From the NCBI GenBank assembly GCA_000482145.1, contig AUXH01000645.1:1-10594 (forward strand): a stretch of DNA of 10,594 bases, written 5' to 3'. Origin of the DNA: Strigomonas culicis (lineage: Eukaryota; Euglenozoa; Kinetoplastea; Trypanosomatida; Trypanosomatidae). The translations under genes and the position numbers were made by a program. Every line of letters begins with the position of its first letter. The first letter of the stretch is position 1. The notes below the pieces were generated by a model. The model was given only the letters and a program-made list of their open reading frames with translations. It ran no database searches and had not been told where the DNA came from. Of the stretch, positions 7,001 through 10,594 are shown piece by piece.

Positions 7001-8078
7001 GGGCGGCGCCCGCGGTGGTGGTGCTGCTGCCCGGCGTCGTCGTGCTCTCACCGGACACGTCGTCGTCGAGCGCGTCGCCGCTGGTGTCGTGCGCCTCGGC
7101 CGCGCGCCTCGCCTCGCGCGCCGCGGGCGACACCGTCAGGCGCGTCCAGAAGCGGCGGATGATGTCGTTCACGCGCGCGTCCGTCGCGGCGCGCATGGCG
7201 GCCGGGTGCACGACCGCCGCGGCCGCGTGCAGCATCTGGTCGTAGCAGTAGCTGAGCCGGTCCCAGCGCAGGTCCTCCCGGTGCTGGAAGAGCAGAAACT
7301 GCTGCTCCTCCTCCGGGTCCAGCAGGTCATCCGTCGCGCCGCCCGCGCTCGTCGCGGACGGGTCGCCGGGCGCGTCCCACCCCACGCTCGCGTCGCGCGC
7401 CACGGCCAGGCCGAGCAGCAGCCCCTTGATGTAGCCGCGCAGCGCGGCGTCGTGGTCGCTGCGCGGGTCGCGGGGGTCGCCGATCATCTGCACCAGCGCG
7501 GCGGAGGACTGCACGGCGGTGACGCTCGAGCGGAGGCTGTCGCGCGCCGTGGTCGACGCGCCCGACGGCCACGGGCCGGCACCCAAGTTGGCGTTCATCG
7601 CGGCCTGGCTGACGCGGGCGTAGTTCCACGTGGCACTCGAAATGCACATGGCGAAGTCGCTCCAGCCCTCGTCGAGCGGCCCCACCGCCGGCGGCGCGGC
7701 GGCGCGGCCCAGCTGGAGCGAGGCGAGGGCGCCGCGCAGCGGCGGCTGCTCCGCGGCCGCGTAGTTCGGCAGCGCCATCTCGGAGCCCTCCAGCTCCGTG
7801 CTCTGCTGCGCCTCCTGGCGCTGCCGGTACAGGCAGTAGTGGCGCTTCGTCGCCATGGGCAGCGCGGGGTGCCGCAGCGAGTGGCGGTGGCGCGCCGCGA
7901 AGCTGCTCACACGCGGCTGCACAGCCGCGATGAACTTGAGCTCCTCCGCGCAGTGCTGCGCCATGCTGAGCCTCACGTCGGGCGGGATGGCGCTCCGCAG
8001 GGCCTCGAACAGCCTCAGGAGGATCTTGTTGTCATTGTACCGCTTCTCCACGTCCGGCGGCGACACGGCATCCGCCAT
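4044..8078 (-). CDS. Large conserved-type protein of unknown function, 1344 residues, nuclear-signal-rich
   Basis: The frame runs 1344 codons without a break; I do not recognise the family. Ordered-looking, hydrophobic-patterned islands lie at about residues 1-75, 385-440, 520-605 (PHLTYAQFWMSMLELTDNW and after), 855-910, 937-1000, 1110-1165 and 1235-1275. They are separated by disordered segments. These include a Ser/Thr-rich acidic part (331-357), an acidic/serine part (612-672), and basic clusters at 362-376, 746-757, 789-801, 819-825 and 1062-1070. The basic clusters could act as nuclear or nucleolar signals. A degenerate repeat built on W-x3-E-x5-G-x3-R occurs at W676 and W714, with weaker copies near W769. 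A Gly-Ala repeat lies at 917-931. No signal peptide, transmembrane helix, ATPase or zinc motif is visible. ATG 8078 is the first ATG after the predicted acceptor; the frame opens at 8168, but that ATG is upstream of the splice site. A nuclear or cytoskeletal scaffold role is possible but only a guess. Confidence 0.85.
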   Translation of the reverse strand: MADAVSPPDVEKRYNDNKILLRLFEALRSAIPPDVRLSMAQHCAEELKFIAAVQPRVSSFAARHRHSLRHPALPMATKRHYCLYRQRQEAQQSTELEGSEMALPNYAAAEQPPLRGALASLQLGRAAAPPAVGPLDEGWSDFAMCISSATWNYARVSQAAMNANLGAGPWPSGASTTARDSLRSSVTAVQSSAALVQMIGDPRDPRSDHDAALRGYIKGLLLGLAVARDASVGWDAPGDPSATSAGGATDDLLDPEEEQQFLLFQHREDLRWDRLSYCYDQMLHAAAAVVHPAAMRAATDARVNDIIRRFWTRLTVSPAAREARRAAEAHDTSGDALDDDVSGESTTTPGSSTTTAGAAPPKAKRGAAKKKKKRRRPETLAATAAYMTPLQYIYLNMRIANVLLPSCRELQLEMLEAVQEDLLVDVTYREDDPKLVLYFGRAPRLVEPPGVAPQRPPSSNMLFESARRRSNALRADWRQHAWAGGSTGGPAAETSLRKGSAVSELQSRASGTMATWDPSRLPHLTYAQFWMSMLELTDNWTSTAANPVEYAIFLMEIYTEVFSQDWNEDDRHFAKALQASVSLQVDPAEERVRVRLVEEALREFHAAMGAAGDSFSASSRSSETSGTIHSPLFGSGDAFHSPSGSELDEDSSADDDNVGSSLDSLFDDMDEDATAWVYLERMGPDGKLHRFRRKQITLPSRRRGAGDENELSVWLIEEELDAHGNVVRRRRLHKHRTGSAGDAEQKNRKKKKKRDRRAGADTLSLSGSWSSYEDTFDATGARKATVSHRKRAERRRRRRGRAGGAGADGDEDERDSAVRRRRRMRTDENGVLVSGSDVDSSEEDGAADGARKERQPLTEAQRRELLERKLWLQQVLAAQGIHIRDDAFLDPNEDGLLYDLLKAMERMLNEAAKEGDGAGGAAGGAAGGAAGVDITNAFIDLDLLAELLGRPSVFSIEDLGKSALMARLLGGGDGPRAALAPGQLEDILAALLHPAGHGTQETATMRRRRQKLLADALRLRREAEAAGAPPAAAPPAEAPKDTFDLTEVDGAPPPPEGTPTHPKRPKKRPKGPARVADGLEECTTMTTLSMAGSRPVTPSPARSLPTSANVLYVEDLTDEQLLEQERLFHQFEAFVAQQAAAETTYKVSFSAYTPDQLEAFFRHLHLGPQQQALLRGRAPLAAATSLLGGNYHQLPSLGTSRNIRVQMGFQLGSSRPQVTRKTDAEQPQLPAQAAPVKLFTLTAQETLQGAIRESYHSYLDDRAYQLSLQHARGLRGKAPTWGKPAAGARARAPAHVGRGFNFKREEGATPEVPNTAPPAPPLSANPTDALPSLKGAETSRDRTA
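5290..5325 (-). repeat. Three-copy 12-base in-frame tandem repeat (Gly-Gly-Ala-Ala)
   Basis: The unit GCCGCGCCGCCT (plus strand) occurs at 5290-5301 and 5302-5313, with a third copy at 5314-5325 differing in its last base. It encodes the Gly/Ala repeat at about residues 917-931 of the large protein. The unit is a multiple of three, so copy-number change would keep the frame. It looks like a flexible linker between the helical part at 855-910 and the one at 937-1000. Confidence 0.9.
5574..6056 (-). repeat. Degenerate internal protein repeat inside the large gene
   Basis: Two segments of the large protein align without gaps: W676, E680, G686, R690, R692, R693 match W714, E718, G724, R728, R730, R731, a period of 38 residues. 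Weaker copies follow around W769 (E773, then DATG with one extra residue) and at DENGVLV (827-833). Each unit reads like a strand-turn-strand hairpin (x-D-x-x-G-x-V) followed by arginines. Seen by eye only; statistical support is untested. Confidence 0.5.
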
Positions 8079-8122
8079 GGAGACTAGAAGTGTGCTTCGA
8101 GAGATTCGAAAAGGAAAAAAAA

Positions 8123-8146
8123 CTAAAAGAGAGGGAAAAAAAATAA
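8123..8146 (-). promoter_or_regulatory. Predicted trans-splice acceptor for the large gene
   Basis: The minus strand reads TTATTTTTTTTCCCTCTCTTTTAG (about 8146 to 8123), with the AG at 8124-8123. The 5' UTR would be 44 bases and has no ATG before 8078. A second AG at 8096-8095, after another T8-CC-TTTT run, is an alternative. A third tract at 8190-8173 leads to an AG at 8150-8149. All three exclude the ATG at 8168. Confidence 0.6.
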
Positions 8147-8190
8147 GCTTGTCCCCACGTCCATGCATTCAGAGAGAAGAAAGAGAGAGA

Positions 8191-9120
8191 GTAGACGAAA
8201 AGATGATAGTGCGGCACGTGTAACATTCAAATAGTAGATGAAACAGTTTTTTTCCTCATGCATCGCTGCTGATGCGATCATAAATACTTGATGTGTGCGT
8301 ATATATCTTCATATTTTTTTTCTGTTTAGTTTACGCATTTAACCTAGTATATAAACGCATTGAATAATATATTCTTTTTTTCTTTCCCCTCCACTCCATT
8401 ACTTCCTAACTTACACTTAAGAGTTATTTTTTTACATTGCTTGCAAAGGTATACATATATATCTATATATGTCAAATGAAAAAGGAAAGAAAAAAAGAAC
8501 AACAAGTATAGATGTGTCAATTCATCACAAAAAACACTTTATCAATCTCTTTTTACATAATTCCATGTGCATACATATGGACGTATAGGTGTACTACGGC
8601 ACGATAGAACAGAAAAAGAAAAGAATAAATTGTTGAGGAGAACCAGTAGAAGAAGAAAAAAAAGGTAAGAATAGTAAAAGAAAGAAAAATCTGGAAACCA
8701 CTATCTTACTGTTCATCACTCTGCAATGAAGAGAAACATGTCTACTACGTATATCTTGTCTTTTAGCTTTTTGCTTTTATTTTCATAAGAACTATATGGT
8801 ATTTATTATGATTATTGTTGTCTGTTCAAGGTTATGTTATTAACTTGTATAAAAGGTTCTCTTTTAATTTTGTAATTCTGTTATTCTTTTTGCTTTTGTT
8901 GCGACTCTTCCTCTTGCCCTTCACAAAAAAAAAAAGCAAGAAGAGGAAAAAAGAGAATAATAACAATACTATCAAAAAGAGGGAAAAGAAAAAAAAATAC
9001 TTTGTTTTTTTATTTTGTTTACCAAGGAAAGAAATGAAAAAAAAAATGAAAAAGGCGCACACAGGAAGAAGACCAGAACACTGCATACGGGTGTGCGTGC
9101 TGTCGCCGCGGGCACGGAAC
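8191..9120. other. Long AT-rich spacer of about 0.9 kb: E2 3' UTR and intergenic region
   Basis: This is the longest non-coding stretch in the window and is sharply more AT-rich than its flanks. It contains many A and T homopolymers, an AT-rich dinucleotide patch at 8450-8470, a small inverted repeat GCATC-6-GATGC at 8260-8275, and purine-rich runs at 8633-8690 and 8925-9052. Reading frames inside it are low-complexity (Lys/Asn or Phe/Leu) and have no suitable acceptor-plus-ATG arrangement. I found no tRNA, rRNA or snoRNA signature by eye. It most likely holds a long 3' UTR of the E2 gene. Confidence 0.55.
8450..8470. repeat. Short AT/TA-rich microsatellite
   Basis: Bases 8450-8470 are nearly all alternating TA with two C interruptions. 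It lies in the presumed 3' UTR of the E2 gene. No function can be read from it. Confidence 0.7.
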
Positions 9121-9579
<459 letters not shown>

Positions 9580-9632
9580 TTACAAAAGTTGATTGTCTGT
9601 GCGAGCTAAGTCTACTAATAACAAAAATCAAT

Positions 9633-9694
9633 CTTTCAGTCGCACACAAATCAGGAAGAAAGCAAAAGAGAAGGAGGGAAGTAAAGGGAGAGAA
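9633..9694 (-). promoter_or_regulatory. Predicted trans-splice acceptor for the E2 gene
   Basis: On the minus strand a C/T-rich tract (about 9694 to 9654) is followed by the first AG at 9634-9633. The 5' UTR would be 65 bases with no ATG before 9567. A later AG at 9616-9615, after TTTTTGTTATT, is an alternative. Confidence 0.6.
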
Positions 9695-10054
9695 ATCAAA
9701 AGGCTACAGAAGAAGTAAGCCGGTATATGCACGGAGGCAAACAACGAAAGGAAAAGCAAGAATGGAAAAAGGACATTAAGAAAGGGCAAAAAAAAAATGC
9801 ACGACAGCATTTGTACTTGAACTACGAACGACTATCAACAAAAATGCGAACAATAAGAATGCGAAAGAATATAGAAAGGTATAACGTTTTATATTTGTTT
9901 GTTTTTCCATGAAACAAGAGACAAAGGGCATCGCGAATCGAATTGAAGAGCCTCTCGTGTGCACCACCAATGCAGCATAGAGAGGGAGTGGGCCCTCTGC
10001 ATCCACAAGGTGCCGCAGCCGGTGGTCCGACAACACGGACGGACGTCTGTTGCA
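9695..10054. other. Intergenic spacer: alanine racemase 3' UTR
   Basis: This spacer runs from the racemase stop (10055) to the acceptor tract of the E2 gene. Composition falls from GC-rich near the stop to A-rich by 9727-9900. Reading frames in it are either extensions of antisense shadows or translated pyrimidine runs. No RNA gene or repeat was seen. Confidence 0.5.
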
Positions 10055-10594
10055 TCACTGCACGTAGACACGCGGAATACGCTCCGTAAGGCCGCACATC
10101 AGCTCGTACGGGATCGTGTTCACGGCCGTCGCCTTGGCGCCGATGTCCTGCCCCCACAGCAGTACTGTGGTCTCCGGCCGGATCTCGCGCAGCAGCGTCT
10201 CTATGTCCCTCCCCACCTCGCTGGGCACCACCGCGATGGCCGCCATGTCCATGTTCACGTTGCCGAACACGCGGCCCATGATCTGCCCCTGCAAGTTGGC
10301 CAGGTCCTCGTCCGCGCCGCGGGGCAGCGCCGGCGACACGCACACCGGCATGCCCTTGTAGAAGCGCGAGAAGCCGTCTGCGTAGCCGGTGGGCACCACC
10401 ACCACGACCATGTCCTCCCTCGCCTGGTTGTCGCGCACGCCGTACCCCACGTGCTCGCCCGCGCGCACCACGTGGCGGTGGAGCACCTTGGTGTAGAAGA
10501 AGCCGCACGCCTTGCCGTCCCACGGCCGCAGCCCCGGCGTCATCGTCGCGGGGTCCAGCGACGACGGGCCGTACAGCATGATGCCGGGCCGCAC
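10055..10594 (-). CDS. alr: Alanine racemase, C-terminal half (runs off right edge)
   Basis: The visible 179 residues are the C-terminal part of a PLP-dependent fold-type III alanine racemase, which interconverts L- and D-alanine. The frame is open at the right edge, so the PLP-lysine half of the TIM barrel lies outside. Family marks in order (numbered from the edge): RPGIMLYG (2-9), EHVGYG with the tyrosine matching the catalytic Tyr of bacterial Alr (Tyr51), PTGYADGFSR (68-77), NVNMDM (113-117) matching the conserved Met-Asp near the active site, LLWGQD (145-150), and NTIPYEL...RIPRVYV (159-178). Full bacterial enzymes are about 360-400 residues, so roughly half is missing. No frameshift or lost active-site residue is seen in this part. 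Codon use is like that of its neighbours. The protein ends in YVQ, so there is no type 1 glycosomal signal. Family assignment is firm; in vivo substrate preference is inferred. Confidence 0.93.
   Translation of the reverse strand: MRPGIMLYGPSSLDPATMTPGLRPWDGKACGFFYTKVLHRHVVRAGEHVGYGVRDNQAREDMVVVVVPTGYADGFSRFYKGMPVCVSPALPRGADEDLANLQGQIMGRVFGNVNMDMAAIAVVPSEVGRDIETLLREIRPETTVLLWGQDIGAKATAVNTIPYELMCGLTERIPRVYVQ

Noticed and set aside
7383..7411. Possible helix-breaking or motif-like GWDAPGDPS segment in the large protein considered as a nucleotide-binding loop
   Set aside because: It lacks the GxxxxGK[ST] pattern and no partner motif follows.
4005..8087. 1360-codon plus-strand open frame opposite the large gene
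   Set aside because: It is in the same triplet register as the real gene, its product is an Arg/Ala/Leu-rich mirror without domain-like patterning, and it has no upstream pyrimidine-AG signal on the plus strand.
8832..9086. 84-codon minus-strand frame just after the E2 stop
   Set aside because: Phe/Leu/Lys/Asn low-complexity product from homopolymer-rich DNA, no acceptor tract directly upstream, codon use unlike the neighbouring genes.
9628..9810. 60-codon minus-strand frame rich in Phe and Leu
   Set aside because: It is the translated polypyrimidine tract of the E2 acceptor region and reminiscent of a membrane peptide only because of the T-rich sequence.

Overview
The window looks like nuclear DNA of a kinetoplastid flagellate, most likely a trypanosomatid. 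All six protein genes lie head-to-tail on the minus strand and none shows an intron. The coding blocks are very GC-rich at third codon positions. The spacers are AT-rich and full of homopolymer and purine/pyrimidine runs. Upstream of each gene whose 5' end is visible, the sense strand carries a long pyrimidine tract, then the first AG, then the first ATG. That is the layout expected for polycistronic transcription with spliced-leader trans-splicing. There are no ribosome-binding sites or operon-style overlaps. The genus cannot be fixed from the sequence alone.

In the direction of transcription (right to left) the genes are: (1) the C-terminal half of a PLP-dependent alanine racemase, running off the right edge; (2) a 148-residue ubiquitin-conjugating enzyme E2 of the UBC4/5 (UBE2D) class; (3) a long AT-rich spacer of about 1 kb; (4) a 1344-residue protein of unknown function with alternating acidic/serine-rich and Lys/Arg-rich segments and a degenerate internal repeat; (5) a 545-residue type I membrane protein disulfide isomerase-like protein with a CTHC active site and a C-terminal KKXX-type ER retrieval signal; (6) a 181-residue A-type iron-sulfur carrier of the ISCA2/Isa2 class, probably mitochondrial; and (7) the first 109 codons of an unrecognised Arg/Ala/Ser-rich protein that leaves the left edge.

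The genes do not form a pathway. Amino-acid racemisation, ubiquitin transfer, ER disulfide chemistry and mitochondrial Fe-S assembly sit together only because kinetoplastid transcription units are functionally mixed. No RNA gene, mobile element, CRISPR array or bacterial-type system was seen. Splice-acceptor reasoning fixes four of the five visible translation starts well inside longer open frames. The long plus-strand reading frames opposite the genes are codon-register mirrors of the real genes, caused by avoidance of TTA, CTA and TCA codons. The points most worth following are the uncharacterised 1344-residue protein with its W-x3-E-x5-G repeat, the membrane PDI with a CTHC site, and the racemase as a possible bacterial acquisition.
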